NCBI RefSeq assembly: GCF_007833275.1
Contig: NZ_CP042241.1
Location: 496,001-560,000, forward strand
DNA from: Salarchaeum sp. JOR-1
GTDB lineage: Archaea > Halobacteriota > Halobacteria > Halobacteriales > Halobacteriaceae
DNA: 64,000 nucleotides
Direction of reading: 5' to 3'
Position numbers and translations under genes: made by a program. The notes under the pieces were generated by a model. That model did not search any database. It saw nothing but the letters and a program-made list of their open reading frames with translations, and was not told where the DNA came from. Shown here piece after piece: positions 19,401 through 28,957 of this stretch. How positions within the stretch are numbered: position 1 is the stretch's first letter; each line of letters begins with the position of its first letter.

Positions 19401-20273
19401 CCGCCCGAACCCGTACCGCAACCGATTCGCGAGGCGTCGGGAGAAACGCCCGTCGCTCCGGGAGTCGAAGCGCTCGGCGAGCGCCTGGTAGATGAGGGGG
19501 ACGGGGACTTCCTGGCGGAGGGCTTCCTGCACGGTCCACGTGCCCGTACTCCCCCCTTCGACGCGGTCGGCCACGTCGCCGAGATCGTTGCCCTCCTCGC
19601 GGAAGGCCTCCTCGCAGAGTTCGAGGAGCCAAGAGCGGATGACCGCGCCGTTGTTCCACGTGCGGGAGACGTCTTCGAGGTCGAGGTCGTACCGGCCGTT
19701 CGCGAGGAGTTCGAAGCCCTCGCCGTAGGCCTGCATGAGCGCGTACTCGACGCCGTTGTGCACCATCTTCACGTAGTGGCCGCTCCCGGTTTCGCCCATG
19801 CGGTCGTGGCCGTCGGGGCCGGTGGCGACGGCGTCGAAGACGGGCGCGAGTTCGTCGTACGCCCACTCGGGGCCGCCGACCATCAGGCTGAACCCGAGTT
19901 CCGCGCCGGCGGGGCCGCCCGAGGTGCCGCAGTCGAGGTAGGCGGCGGGGCAGAACTCCGCGCGCCGAATCGAGTCCTCGAAGTAGGAGTTCCCGCCGTC
20001 CACCACGACGTCGTCGGCGTCGAGGTGGGGTTCGAGGTCGTCGAGCGCGGCGTCCACGGGGTCGCCCGCGGGCACCATCAGCCAGATACGTTTCTCCGCG
20101 CCGAGCGACTCCGCGAGGTCGTCGATCGAGTGCGCGGGCGTCGCGCCGGCGTCCGCCGCCGATTCGACCGCGTCCTCGTCGATGTCGAACGCGACCACGT
20201 CGATGCCCGCGTCGAGACACCGGTCTACCACGATTCGTCCCATCCGTCCGAGGCCGAGCACGCCGAGTTCCAT
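19377..20273 (-). CDS. gnd: 6-phosphogluconate dehydrogenase, decarboxylating (short type)
   Basis: This 298-aa enzyme oxidises 6-phosphogluconate to ribulose 5-phosphate and CO2. It shows the Rossmann motif GVLGLGRMGRIV, the substrate motif DCGTSGGPAGAELG and the catalytic helix GSGHYVKMVHNGVEYALMQ. The residue closing beta-strand 2 is Asp (AFDIDED), which favours NAD+ over NADP+; cofactor choice is inference. The 298-aa length is that of the short GndA/YqeC type. The final residues (HDVARTE) are encoded by a palindromic repeat unit, so the native C-terminus may have been altered by repeat insertion. Confidence 0.93.
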   Translation of the reverse strand: MELGVLGLGRMGRIVVDRCLDAGIDVVAFDIDEDAVESAADAGATPAHSIDDLAESLGAEKRIWLMVPAGDPVDAALDDLEPHLDADDVVVDGGNSYFEDSIRRAEFCPAAYLDCGTSGGPAGAELGFSLMVGGPEWAYDELAPVFDAVATGPDGHDRMGETGSGHYVKMVHNGVEYALMQAYGEGFELLANGRYDLDLEDVSRTWNNGAVIRSWLLELCEEAFREEGNDLGDVADRVEGGSTGTWTVQEALRQEVPVPLIYQALAERFDSRSDGRFSRRLANRLRYGFGRHDVARTE

Positions 20274-20311
20274 ACAGGACAGGGAGTCGCCGCCCTCTTA
20301 GCGGTGGGTGA

Positions 20312-22243
20312 TTACGTCTCGACGTCGAGTTCCCGTTTGAGGCGGTCGCGGTCGCCCGTCTGCGCGTCCCAGAGCGCCGCGTACACGCCCTCGGCGTCGA
20401 GGAGTTCTCCGTGCGTGCCGCGCTCCGCGATTTCGCCCGCCTCCACGACGAGGATCTGGTCGGCGTTCTTCACGGTGGAGAGCCGGTGCGCGATACTGAA
20501 CGTGGTGCGATCCTCGCTCAGCCGGTCGAGACTGCGCTGGATGAGGAACTCCGTCTCGGTGTCCACCGCGGACGTGGCCTCGTCCAGAAGCAGAATCTGG
20601 GGGTCGTGGAGAACGGTGCGAGCGATGCTGACGCGCTGGCGCTGGCCGCCCGACAGCTTCACGCCGCGCTCGCCGACCCGGGTGTCGTAGCCGTCCGGCA
20701 TCTCCGTGATGAACTCGTGGGCTTCCGCGGCCTTCGCGGCCTCCACTACGTCCTCGCGGTCGGCGTCGAACTCGCCGTACGTGATGTTCTCCGCGATGGT
20801 GCCGTCGAACAGGAAGGTGTCCTGGCCGACGTACCCGATAGCACCGCGCAAACTTTCGAGGGTCACGTCCCGGATGTCGTGGCCGTCCACGCGGATTTCG
20901 CCGCCATCCACGTCGTAGAGCCGAAGCAGGAGTTTCAGAATCGTGGACTTCCCCGCACCGGTGGGCCCGACGAGCGCGGTGGTCTCGCCGGGGTCGGCGT
21001 CGAAGCTCACGCCGTCGAGAATGACGTCCTCGTCGGCGAGCGAGCCGGGGGTGTCGTCGCCGGGGTCGCCGTAGGGGTCGCTCTCGTAGCCGAACGTCAC
21101 GTCGTCGTACTCGACGCGGCCCTCGACGGGCGAGATGTCGGTGGCGTCGGCGTCGTCCTGAATGCGGACGGGGATGTCGCGCAGGCCGAACACGCGCTCC
21201 GAGGACGCCTTCGCGTTCTCGTACTGGTCGACGATGTTCGACACCTCGGCGAGCGGCGTGACGAACCGCTGGGTGAGCAGGATGAACGTCACGAACTCGC
21301 CGGTGGAGAGCGTGCCCGAGAAGAACAGCGGCGGCCCCTGGAATAGCCAGATGCCGCCGACGACAAAGGTTACTGCAAAGGAGAGGCCGGCGAGCAGTTC
21401 CATGCCCGGCCGGTAGAGGTAGTTGAGCTTCAGGACGCTCATCGTGTCCCGGAAGAAACTGTAGGACGCGTCGCGGACGCGCGCGGTCTCGTAGGCTTCG
21501 GTGTTCGAGGTCTTCACGAGCTCGACGCCGGAGAGCGCGTTCTCCAGGCGGGTGTTGAGGTCGCCGATGCTCTGTCGCTGCGCGACGTACCGGGGTTCGA
21601 CCGCTCGCATGAACCAGAGCGTGAGGACGACGATGAGCGGAATCGCGGCGAGCGTCACGATTGCGAGCTGCCAGTTCATCCAGAACATGATGCCGGCGAT
21701 ACCGACGACCATCACGGCGAGCCGCGCGGTGTTCTGGAGGGCGTTGTCGAGGAAGACTTCGAGATTCGAGGCGTCGTTGTTCAGGACGGACATGACCTCT
21801 CCCGTCTGCTTGTCGTCGAAGAACGTCATGTCGAGACGCTGCATCTTCTCGAAGGAGTCCGTCCGCACGGCGTGCATCACGCGGTGCGCGAACAGGTTCG
21901 CCGCCACGCCGTACAGCCACGTGAACACCGCTGTCACGAAGAAGGAGACGGCGATGGCGACGGCCGCGAACTGGAACTGCGCCGCGTCGGGCGCGGTCGC
22001 GGGCAGCCACGACGCGGGCACGACGGGGAGCGAGAACGCCGACTCGCTCGTGAACACGCTGTCGATAGCCGTCCCCAGCAGGAGCGGCGGGAGGAGGCTC
22101 GCGGCGCGCGCGACGACGTTCGCCGCCATCCCGCCCGCGAAATACCGCCACTCCGACAGACCGTACTCCGAGAACAACCGATAGAGCGGTCGTTCGACGC
22201 GGTCGCGGTACGTGTCGAACACGCTGTCCTCCGGCGTAGACAT
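20312..22243 (-). CDS. ABC transporter with fused permease and ATPase domains
   Basis: This 643-aa half-exporter has an N-terminal six-helix ABC transmembrane type 1 domain (about 30-340; for example QRLDMTFFDDKQTGEVMSVLNND) and a C-terminal nucleotide-binding domain. Walker A lies near 425 (GPTGAGKST), the signature LSGGQRQR near 530, Walker B ILLLDEATS near 548, and the switch His in FSIAHRL. It should work as a homodimer exporting lipids, peptides or drugs. Substrate is not evident from context. Confidence 0.93.
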   Translation of the reverse strand: MSTPEDSVFDTYRDRVERPLYRLFSEYGLSEWRYFAGGMAANVVARAASLLPPLLLGTAIDSVFTSESAFSLPVVPASWLPATAPDAAQFQFAAVAIAVSFFVTAVFTWLYGVAANLFAHRVMHAVRTDSFEKMQRLDMTFFDDKQTGEVMSVLNNDASNLEVFLDNALQNTARLAVMVVGIAGIMFWMNWQLAIVTLAAIPLIVVLTLWFMRAVEPRYVAQRQSIGDLNTRLENALSGVELVKTSNTEAYETARVRDASYSFFRDTMSVLKLNYLYRPGMELLAGLSFAVTFVVGGIWLFQGPPLFFSGTLSTGEFVTFILLTQRFVTPLAEVSNIVDQYENAKASSERVFGLRDIPVRIQDDADATDISPVEGRVEYDDVTFGYESDPYGDPGDDTPGSLADEDVILDGVSFDADPGETTALVGPTGAGKSTILKLLLRLYDVDGGEIRVDGHDIRDVTLESLRGAIGYVGQDTFLFDGTIAENITYGEFDADREDVVEAAKAAEAHEFITEMPDGYDTRVGERGVKLSGGQRQRVSIARTVLHDPQILLLDEATSAVDTETEFLIQRSLDRLSEDRTTFSIAHRLSTVKNADQILVVEAGEIAERGTHGELLDAEGVYAALWDAQTGDRDRLKRELDVET

Positions 22244-22293
22244 CTATCCGTACGTCGAGAACCAGGGGGATGAGGGCTGTGGTAGCGGCCAGC

Positions 22294-23136
22294 CTAGCGG
22301 TCTAACGCCCGCCGCGGGAGGATGCGGGGGTCGCCGCCGTCGAAGTCCACCGCGGCGTCCACGCCGAACACGTCCGCGAGCAGTTCCTCCGTCACCACGT
22401 CCTCCGGCGGCCCCCAGTCGTACACCTGGCCGTCCCGCAGGGCGACGAGGTAGTCCGCGAACCGCGCCGCCTGCTGGAGGTCGTGCAGGACGACGCAGAC
22501 CGTCGCGTCCCGCTCCGCGTTGAGCTCGTGGATGACGTCCATCACGCGCAGTTGGTGGTGGAGGTCGAGGAACGTCGTCGGTTCGTCCAACAGGATGGTG
22601 TCGGTCTGCTGGGCGAGCGTCATCGCGATCCACACGAGCTGTTTCTGGCCGCCGCTGAGGTTCCCGAGGTCCTCGTCGCGGAGGTGCGTGACGCCCGTGA
22701 GTTCGAGCGCGCGCTCGACCGCGTCCTCGTCCTCGCCCGTTCGCCCGTCGAAAAAGCCCTTGTGGGGATAGCGGCCGTGGTGGACGAGGTCTTCGACGGT
22801 GATGCCGCCGGGCGCGTTGTTCTCCTGGGAGAGCAGGCCGAGTTCGCGCGCGAACTCCTTGTCGCCGAGGTCGGCGATGTCCTGGCCGTCGAGCACGATG
22901 TCGCCGTCCGCGGGCGCGAGGTGGCGGGCGAGCCCCCGCAGGAGCGTGCTTTTCCCGCTGCCGTTCGGCCCGACGAGCGCGGTTATCTCGCCCTCGGGGA
23001 CGACGAGCGTGTCGCAGTCGACGACGGGTTCGCCGACGGTCGCGTACCGGAGTTCGAGGTCGCTCGCGCGGAGCTTCGCGTCCGGTGTTTCGCTCGCGGT
23101 GCCGTCGGTGGATTCGGCGGGGTGGGTGCGTGACAT
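22294..23136 (-). CDS. Iron-siderophore ABC transporter ATPase
   Basis: This 280-aa protein is the FecE/FepC-type ATPase. Walker A is GPNGSGKST at 56-64, the signature LSGGQ at 160-164, Walker B ILLDEPT at 181-187, and the switch VVLHDLQQA follows. The box LLSQENNAPGGITVEDLVHHGR is typical of siderophore/cobalamin importer ATPases. A 22-residue acidic N-terminal extension precedes the domain. The ATG at 23136 is 2 bp after the permease stop, so the two are one operon. Confidence 0.92.
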   Translation of the reverse strand: MSRTHPAESTDGTASETPDAKLRASDLELRYATVGEPVVDCDTLVVPEGEITALVGPNGSGKSTLLRGLARHLAPADGDIVLDGQDIADLGDKEFARELGLLSQENNAPGGITVEDLVHHGRYPHKGFFDGRTGEDEDAVERALELTGVTHLRDEDLGNLSGGQKQLVWIAMTLAQQTDTILLDEPTTFLDLHHQLRVMDVIHELNAERDATVCVVLHDLQQAARFADYLVALRDGQVYDWGPPEDVVTEELLADVFGVDAAVDFDGGDPRILPRRALDR

Positions 23137-23138
23137 GG

Positions 23139-24275
23139 TTAGAACTCGCTGACGTCGCCGTTCCGGCGCATCAAGTAGAGGAAGTACGGGCCGCCGATGA
23201 GGCCGGTGACGATCCCGACCGGGATCTGCACGGGCATCAGCGCGAGGCGCGCGACCACGTCCGCGACGACGACGAGTGCGGGCCCGAGGAATATCGATCC
23301 GAGGACGAGCCGTCGGTAGTCGCTGCCGACGACGGTGCGGACGGCGTGCGGGACGACGAGGCCGACGAACCCGACGAGGCCCGCGACGGAGACCGCGGTC
23401 GCGGCGGCGAGGATAGCGAGCGTGGACACGCCGAACCGGACGCGTTCGACCGACATTCCGAGCGAGCGCGCGGTGTCCTCGCCCAGGAGGAGGACGTTCA
23501 GGTGGCGGGCGGCGAGGAAGATAGCGGGCACGACGAACAGCGTGGGGAGCGCGGCGAGCCGGAACTGCTCCCAGTCCACGCCGGTGAGGGAGCCGGTCGT
23601 CCACGCGATGGCCGTCTTCACGGCCGCCGTGCTGTCGAGGAAGTAGAACAGGCCCGTCTGGAGGGACTGGAAGATTGTGGCGACGATGACGCCCGCGAGG
23701 ACGAGGCGGACGGGACTCGTGCCGCCCTGCCAGGCGATGGCGTACACGAGGAAAAAGGCGATGGAGCCGCCGACCGCCGCCGCGAACGGGAGCGCGGAGA
23801 ACTGGACGCCGACGACGGGGAGGACGACGTACGCGCTGGAGAAGAACACGAGCGTGAGGAGGACGGCGAGTCCCGCGCCGCCGCTGACGCCGAGGATGTA
23901 GGGGCTCGCGAGTTCGTTGCGCGTGACGGCCTGGAACACCGCGCCGGAGACGGCGAGGTTCATCCCGACGAGAATCCCGACGAACACGCGCGGCATCCGG
24001 ATGTTCCAGACGATTATCTGGGGCGTCGTCATCCACTCGGGGAACTCGTTCCCGAGCAGTGCGGCCGACCACACGTCGGGGTTGAACACGACGCGCGGGT
24101 TCGTGACGACGGAGAACGTCTGCGCGACGGTCATCTCGTACGACCCGAACCAGACCTGCACGAAGCCCGCGGCGAGCACGGCGACGACGCTGCCGGCGAT
24201 GAGCGTCAGGAGGCGCTTATCGCGCGGTGCGACGAGCGAGCGGAGCGACTCGCGCGTGTTCGTCTCGTTACTCAT
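23139..24275 (-). CDS. Iron-siderophore ABC transporter permease (FecCD family)
   Basis: This 378-aa permease has about nine to ten membrane helices in the FecCD pattern, with the signatures RMPRVFVGILVGMNLAVSGAVFQAVTRN, ASPYILGVSGGAGL, and the coupling loop GLVGFVGLVVPHAVRTVVGSDYR. It probably forms a homodimeric channel with the downstream ATPase. A DtxR-box-like palindrome lies about 64 bp upstream, separating it from the binding-protein gene, so the permease-ATPase pair may have its own iron-regulated promoter. Confidence 0.93.
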   Translation of the reverse strand: MSNETNTRESLRSLVAPRDKRLLTLIAGSVVAVLAAGFVQVWFGSYEMTVAQTFSVVTNPRVVFNPDVWSAALLGNEFPEWMTTPQIIVWNIRMPRVFVGILVGMNLAVSGAVFQAVTRNELASPYILGVSGGAGLAVLLTLVFFSSAYVVLPVVGVQFSALPFAAAVGGSIAFFLVYAIAWQGGTSPVRLVLAGVIVATIFQSLQTGLFYFLDSTAAVKTAIAWTTGSLTGVDWEQFRLAALPTLFVVPAIFLAARHLNVLLLGEDTARSLGMSVERVRFGVSTLAILAAATAVSVAGLVGFVGLVVPHAVRTVVGSDYRRLVLGSIFLGPALVVVADVVARLALMPVQIPVGIVTGLIGGPYFLYLMRRNGDVSEF

Positions 24276-24338
24276 CGAGCGACCCCCGTACGTGGGCGGT
24301 CACTCGTCCTCGGGCTTGCGTCATCTATCCCAAGAAAT

Positions 24339-24354
24339 CTTAGGGACGCCTAAA
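24339..24354. promoter_or_regulatory. DtxR/IdeR-box-like palindrome upstream of the permease
   Basis: CTTAGGGACGCCTAAA matches the pattern TTTAGG-N4-CCTAAA found twice upstream of the binding-protein gene, with one deviation in the left arm. It lies between the binding-protein stop and the permease start. The arms match the core of the bacterial DtxR/IdeR box (TTAGG...CCTAA). It is a candidate operator for a metal-dependent repressor. Confidence 0.65.
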
Positions 24355-24364
24355 TCCATTGCGG

Positions 24365-25465
24365 TTAGGCGTTCCCGGTCACGATGTCGGAGACGCGCTG
24401 CGGGTCGTAGAGCATCTCTTCGACATCGTAGAGCTGTTCGGCGGCGCGCTGTGTCACGACGAGGTTCGAAATCGGACCCTGGTAGAGCGGGCCGCCGCGG
24501 TACACGTCGCCGTTCTGGACGGCCGTGAGCTGGCTCGCCGTGTTGTCCTCCTTCATCGGCGCGACGACGGACTCCTGGAACTCCGAGGCGGTCATGCTCT
24601 CGCGGCCGCGAATCATGAGCGCGTCCGGGTCGACTTCGAGCAGGGTCTCGTAGTCGATGGTGCCGCGACTGGAGAGGAAGTCCTGGACGTTCGCCTCCGC
24701 GAGCGCGTCCCGGACGTTCAGGTCGCGCCACTGCTTGTGGCTCGTGCCGCCGCCGACGAGGTAGGGGTAGAACGAGGACTCGGAGGCCGGCCAGAGGATG
24801 GCGATGCGCGGGCGCTCGGAGTCGGTGGTGGGGACGAAGTCGAGGTTCGACTGGAAGTCGTCGTGCAGGCTCGCGAAGGCCTCGTAGCGCTCCTGCTCCT
24901 GGAATACCTGCGCGACCTTCTCGAACGCCTCGTACAGCGTGTAGTACCGGTAGTCCTCGTGCCAGGGGTAGGTCTGGGAGAAGATGGAGTTCCCGATGAC
25001 GGGCGCGACGCCGTTCACTATCTCATCAACGTCCGCCTGCTTCCAGCCGAAGCGGTTGACGAGGAAGTTCGGGTCGAACACCTGCACGTCGATGCCGTGT
25101 TCCTGTTCGAGCGAGTAGAACCGCTCCTTCGAGACGCCGTCCTGATAGAGCGAGATAGTGTCGCTCTTGTCGGCTGAGACGTCGGGAATCTCGTCGTAGT
25201 AGTTCGTGTGCCAGCGCCCCTTCAGCCAGAGCGCTTTCGGCTCCTCGACGCCGAGCGCGAGCCCCATGTCGGCGTAGCTGCCGTTGTTCGCAATCCACGT
25301 GTCGGGGACGCCGTCAAAGCCGACCTCCCCCATCGGCTCCATCGAGACAGTATGGGACGTGCCGTCCGTATCCGGGTCCGTGTTCGAGTTAGTATAGCTC
25401 TGACAGCCGGCGAGGGCGGCGCCGAGGGCGACACCCGCGGTTCCGAGGAACTTCCGTCGATCCAT
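24365..25465 (-). CDS. Iron-siderophore substrate-binding lipoprotein
   Basis: This 366-aa protein has a Tat lipoprotein signal: RRKFLG at 3-8, then a hydrophobic stretch ending LAGC (Cys21). The mature protein is a type III (FecB/BtuF-like) binding protein with a first lobe containing DTWIANNGSYADMGLALG, an interdomain helix, and a second lobe with PRIAILWPASESSFYPYLVGGGTS and LLEVDPDALMIRG. It should capture chelated Fe(III) outside the membrane and deliver it to the downstream permease. Two DtxR-box-like palindromes lie directly upstream. Confidence 0.92.
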   Translation of the reverse strand: MDRRKFLGTAGVALGAALAGCQSYTNSNTDPDTDGTSHTVSMEPMGEVGFDGVPDTWIANNGSYADMGLALGVEEPKALWLKGRWHTNYYDEIPDVSADKSDTISLYQDGVSKERFYSLEQEHGIDVQVFDPNFLVNRFGWKQADVDEIVNGVAPVIGNSIFSQTYPWHEDYRYYTLYEAFEKVAQVFQEQERYEAFASLHDDFQSNLDFVPTTDSERPRIAILWPASESSFYPYLVGGGTSHKQWRDLNVRDALAEANVQDFLSSRGTIDYETLLEVDPDALMIRGRESMTASEFQESVVAPMKEDNTASQLTAVQNGDVYRGGPLYQGPISNLVVTQRAAEQLYDVEEMLYDPQRVSDIVTGNA

Positions 25466-25470
25466 ACTCG

Positions 25471-25521
25471 TTTAGGTTAGCCTAAACAATAAGAATCCAC
25501 CGATTTTTTGGCAAGCCTAAA
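25471..25521. promoter_or_regulatory. Two DtxR-box-like operators upstream of the iron-binding protein gene
   Basis: The first, TTTAGGTTAGCCTAAA (25471-25486), sits 6-21 bp before the start codon and closely matches the DtxR/IdeR consensus half. The second, TTTTGGCAAGCCTAAA (25506-25521), has one arm mismatch and starts 35 bp farther out. A TATA-like TTATTG (minus strand, about 25490-25496) lies between them. A repressor bound to both would flank the core promoter, so strong iron-dependent repression is expected. Confidence 0.75.
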
Positions 25522-25661
25522 CGCCGGGGACGGGAACTTTTAAGCACGCACGACCGCACGATTCGGGTATGCGCGTCGCTCTCTCGGTAGTACGTGGATA
25601 ACGCCCTCGCCGTTTCTGACGCGCGGACCGCCCACGACCGACCAGCGACGACTCTCAAGTC

Positions 25662-28295
25662 ATGACAGACGTTCCAGCGGACTACGACCCCGACGAACTC
25701 GAACCGCGCCTCCAAGAGCGATGGCTCGACGAGGAAACCTACGCGTACGACGGCGACGCCGACACCGCGTACGTCATCGACACGCCGCCGCCGTACCCCA
25801 CGGGGAACCTCCACATCGGGCACGCGCTCGGCTGGAGTTACATGGACTTCGCCGCGCGCTACCACCGCATGCAGGGCCGCGACGTGCTGTTCCCGCAGGG
25901 CTGGGACTGCCACGGCCTCCCGACCGAAGTGAAGGTCGAAGAGAACGAGGACATCCACCGCACGGACGTGTCCCGCCAGGAGTTCCGCGACCTCTGCATC
26001 GAGCACACCAACGCCCAGATCGCGTCCATGAAGTCGACGATGCAGGAACTCGGGTTCAGTCAGGACTGGAACCACGAGTTCCGGACGATGGACCCCGAGT
26101 ACTGGGGGAAGACCCAGCACTCCTTCACGGAGATGGCCGATCAGGGCATGGTGTACCGGGACGAACACCCCGTGAACTGGTGTCCGCGCTGCGAGACCGC
26201 CATCGCCGACGCGGAAGTCGAACCCATCGAACGCGACGGAACCCTCCACTACGTCACCTTCCCCGGAGTCGGCAACGACGACCTCGAAATCGCCACGACC
26301 CGCCCCGAACTGATGGCGGCGTGCGTCGCAATGGCCGTCCACCCCGACGACGACCGGTACGACGGCCGCGAGGACGACACGTTCGAGGTGCCGCTGTTCG
26401 GCCACGAAGTCGACATCATCGAGGACGACGAGGTCGACCCCGACTTCGGGTCGGGCGCTGTGATGATCTGTACGTTCGGCGATAAACAGGACGTGGACTG
26501 GTGGGCCGAGTACGACCTCGACCTGCGCGCCGTCTTCACGGAGGACGGCCACCTGAACGAGGACGCCGGCGACTACGCCGGCCTCACCATCGACGAGGCG
26601 AAGGACGCCATCGCCGACGACCTCGACGCCGAGGGCTACCTGAACGACACCGAACCCACCGAGCAGTCAGTGGGCGCGTGCTGGCGGTGCGACACGCCCA
26701 TCGAGATTCTCTCGAAGGAACAGTGGTTCGTCGAGGTGGACGAAGACCTCGTGCTCGATCTCGCGGAGGACGTGGAGTGGATTCCCGAGCACATGCACGA
26801 CCGCCTCGTGGACTGGGCGGAGGGCATGGAGTGGGACTGGGTCATCTCGCGGCAGCGCGTGTTCGCGACGCCGATTCCCGCGTGGGAGTGCGAGGACTGC
26901 GGACACTGGCACATCGCGGACGCCGCCGAGACGCCGATCGACCCCACCGAGGAAGACCCCGCCGTCGGAAGTTGCCCGGAATGCGGTGCGACCGAGTGGA
27001 CGGGCGAGACCGACGTGATGGACACGTGGATGGACTCCTCCATCACGCCACTCCACGTCTCCGGCTGGCCGCAGGACATCGACCTCGACGAGTTCGAACC
27101 GGTCTCGCTGCGCCCGCAGGGACACGACATCATCCGGACGTGGGCGTTCTACACGCTCCTCCGCACCGGCGCGCTCACCGGCGAGAAACCCTGGGACGAC
27201 ATCCTCGTGAACGGCATGGTGTTCGGGCCGGACGGCAACAAGATGAGTAAGAGCCGCGGGAACGTCGTCGCGCCCGACGACGCCGTCGACGAGTACTCCG
27301 CGGACGCGCTCCGGCAGGCGCTCGCGCTCGGCGGCCAGCCCGGGAGCGACGTGCAGTTCCAGTGGAAGGAAGCGAAGTCCGCGAGCCGCTTTTTGACGAA
27401 ACTCTGGAACATCTTCCAGTTCGCGAGCGGGCACTTCGACGAGGACACGCCCGACATCGACGCGCCCGCGTACCGGGACGCCGACGACTGGATTCTCTCC
27501 AAGCTCACCCGGGTCGCGGACGACGTCGAAGCCGAGATGGAGGCGTACCGGTTCGACGCGGCGCTCCGCGAACTCCGCGAGTTCGCGTGGAACGACCTCG
27601 CGGACGACTACGTCGAACTCGCGAAGGGACGCCTCTACAACGGCCGGCCCGGCGAGCGGGACGCCGCCCGGCACGCGCTCTACACCACCGTCTCCGCCGT
27701 CACGCGAATGCTCGCGCCGTTCAGCCCCCACCTCGCCGAGGAGCTCTGGACGTACCTTCCCGGCACCGAGGGCAGCGTCCACAACGCCGAGTGGCCCGAC
27801 CTCGAGTTCTACGACGAGAACGCCGAATCGAAAGGCGGCGTCATCGCCGAGACCGCGAGCGACGTGCGCGCGTGGAAGTCCGAGACCGGCCGCCCGCTGA
27901 ACGCCGAACTCGACCGCATCGAACTCTACCTCGAAACCGACGTGGAGGGGCCGATCGACACCTACGACCTCTCCGAGACGGTCAACGCCCCCGTGAAAAT
28001 CGAGTCCGGGCGGCCGAACGTCGAACTCGTCCCCGTCGACGTCGACCCAGACGACTCCCTCATCGGCCCCGAGTTCCGGAGTCAGGCCGGCGCCGTCATC
28101 CAGGCGCTCCAGGAAGCCGACCCCGCCGTCATCAAAGCCCGGAAGACCGAGGGCTCGATACCGCTCGACCTCGACGGCGAAACCGTCGAACTCGACCCCG
28201 AGATGGTCGACATCGAGGAGGACTACCGCGCCGAATCCGGCGAGGAAGTCGCCGTCCGCGAAACCGAGTTCGGGACGGTGCTCGTCTACCCCTGA
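25662..28295 (+). CDS. valS: Valyl-tRNA synthetase
   Basis: This 877-aa class I synthetase charges tRNA-Val. The ATP-binding HIGH is at 51-54 ([13 protein letters not shown]) and KMSKS at 527-531 ([10 protein letters not shown]). The editing domain has [20 protein letters not shown]. Two zinc-knuckle-like Cys pairs ([12 protein letters not shown]...CPECG) match archaeal ValRS. The anticodon-binding region follows ([19 protein letters not shown]). Length and domain order are standard, and no truncation is seen. The ATG at 25662 yields the usual short acidic N-terminus. Confidence 0.97.
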   Translation: MTDVPADYDPDELEPRLQERWLDEETYAYDGDADTAYVIDTPPPYPTGNLHIGHALGWSYMDFAARYHRMQGRDVLFPQGWDCHGLPTEVKVEENEDIHRTDVSRQEFRDLCIEHTNAQIASMKSTMQELGFSQDWNHEFRTMDPEYWGKTQHSFTEMADQGMVYRDEHPVNWCPRCETAIADAEVEPIERDGTLHYVTFPGVGNDDLEIATTRPELMAACVAMAVHPDDDRYDGREDDTFEVPLFGHEVDIIEDDEVDPDFGSGAVMICTFGDKQDVDWWAEYDLDLRAVFTEDGHLNEDAGDYAGLTIDEAKDAIADDLDAEGYLNDTEPTEQSVGACWRCDTPIEILSKEQWFVEVDEDLVLDLAEDVEWIPEHMHDRLVDWAEGMEWDWVISRQRVFATPIPAWECEDCGHWHIADAAETPIDPTEEDPAVGSCPECGATEWTGETDVMDTWMDSSITPLHVSGWPQDIDLDEFEPVSLRPQGHDIIRTWAFYTLLRTGALTGEKPWDDILVNGMVFGPDGNKMSKSRGNVVAPDDAVDEYSADALRQALALGGQPGSDVQFQWKEAKSASRFLTKLWNIFQFASGHFDEDTPDIDAPAYRDADDWILSKLTRVADDVEAEMEAYRFDAALRELREFAWNDLADDYVELAKGRLYNGRPGERDAARHALYTTVSAVTRMLAPFSPHLAEELWTYLPGTEGSVHNAEWPDLEFYDENAESKGGVIAETASDVRAWKSETGRPLNAELDRIELYLETDVEGPIDTYDLSETVNAPVKIESGRPNVELVPVDVDPDDSLIGPEFRSQAGAVIQALQEADPAVIKARKTEGSIPLDLDGETVELDPEMVDIEEDYRAESGEEVAVRETEFGTVLVYP

Positions 28296-28612
28296 ACCGT
28301 TTTCCGGGTCGGGGTCGCTGACGCGACCCGCGCCCCGCAAAAATCTTCACCACTGCCAGAAGTCTTCGACTTCTGGCTGTTCAGCCAGAGCGCGATGCGT
28401 TCTGGCGATAAAAAGGCGGCGCGGCGAAGCCGCGCCGCGCGGAAGCGGAGAGGAATCCCGCACTGCATCCCCGCCTATTCCGCGCCACAGGCCGCCCGCG
28501 CCGCGACCGCCAATCCGTACTTACCAGCGTACTGTCTCGAAATCCACCGCACGCCGCCACCGGCCCGCTGCGCCGCGTCGGCGAAAGATTGGGGGAGCTG
28601 GGCGGTGACGCC
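28296..28612. repeat. Intergenic region with three strong hairpins, possible transposon-end remnant
   Basis: Downstream of valS lie GCCAGAAG-TCTTCGA-CTTCTGGC (28355-28377), a second hairpin with the same CCAGA...TCTGG arms (28386-28406), and a perfect 10-bp GC stem with a GAA loop (GCGGCGCGGC / GCCGCGCCGC, 28416-28438). The first is a likely valS terminator. The two CCAGA hairpins in tandem, followed by GAGGAATCCC, recall the hairpin ends of IS200/IS605-type elements, but no transposase gene is present. From 28440 to 28612 I see no supported gene. Confidence 0.5.
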
Positions 28613-28909
28613 GTGAACGTGACGCTCCTCACGTGGCTGGTCGCCGTGGGCCTCGTCGCGTTCCCGGTTCTGTTCGGGTACGCGTACTGGCGGTATCGGC
28701 GGGGCGACCGAGACCGGGAGTCGTTCCTCCGCGGCCTCGCTCTCGGCGGACCGGGGTTCGCCGTCCTGCTCCTGCAAGCTGCGGATCGCTGGCTCACCAG
28801 TCCAGTTGACGACGTCGTCGCCGTACTCTCACTCGTTCCGCTCATCGGCGGAACGTACGCGCTCTACCTCGCCTACTGGCGGGGACTCGACGCGGACAGA
28901 CCCGGATAG
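28613..28909 (+). CDS. Small three-helix membrane protein
   Basis: This is a 98-aa protein from the GTG at 28613 with three hydrophobic segments: about 4-25 (LLTWLVAVGLVAFPVLFGYAY), 44-60 (LALGGPGFAVLLLQAA) and 67-90 (VVAVLSLVPLIGGTYALYLAY). An Arg-rich loop (RRGDRDRESFLRG) follows helix 1, consistent with the positive-inside rule. An upstream GGGGGAG may serve as a ribosome-binding site. No family is recognised. It ends 48 bp before the aminopeptidase start. Confidence 0.55.
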   Translation: MNVTLLTWLVAVGLVAFPVLFGYAYWRYRRGDRDRESFLRGLALGGPGFAVLLLQAADRWLTSPVDDVVAVLSLVPLIGGTYALYLAYWRGLDADRPG

Positions 28910-28957
28910 CCCGCGGCGAACCCGATTGTTTTTGCGGGCGGCGGCGTGAGCGACTGT

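Noticed and set aside
28381-28612. Small genes in the gap after valS
   Set aside because: Frames on both strands are open but give Arg/Ala-rich text without a start signal, and they run across strong hairpins.
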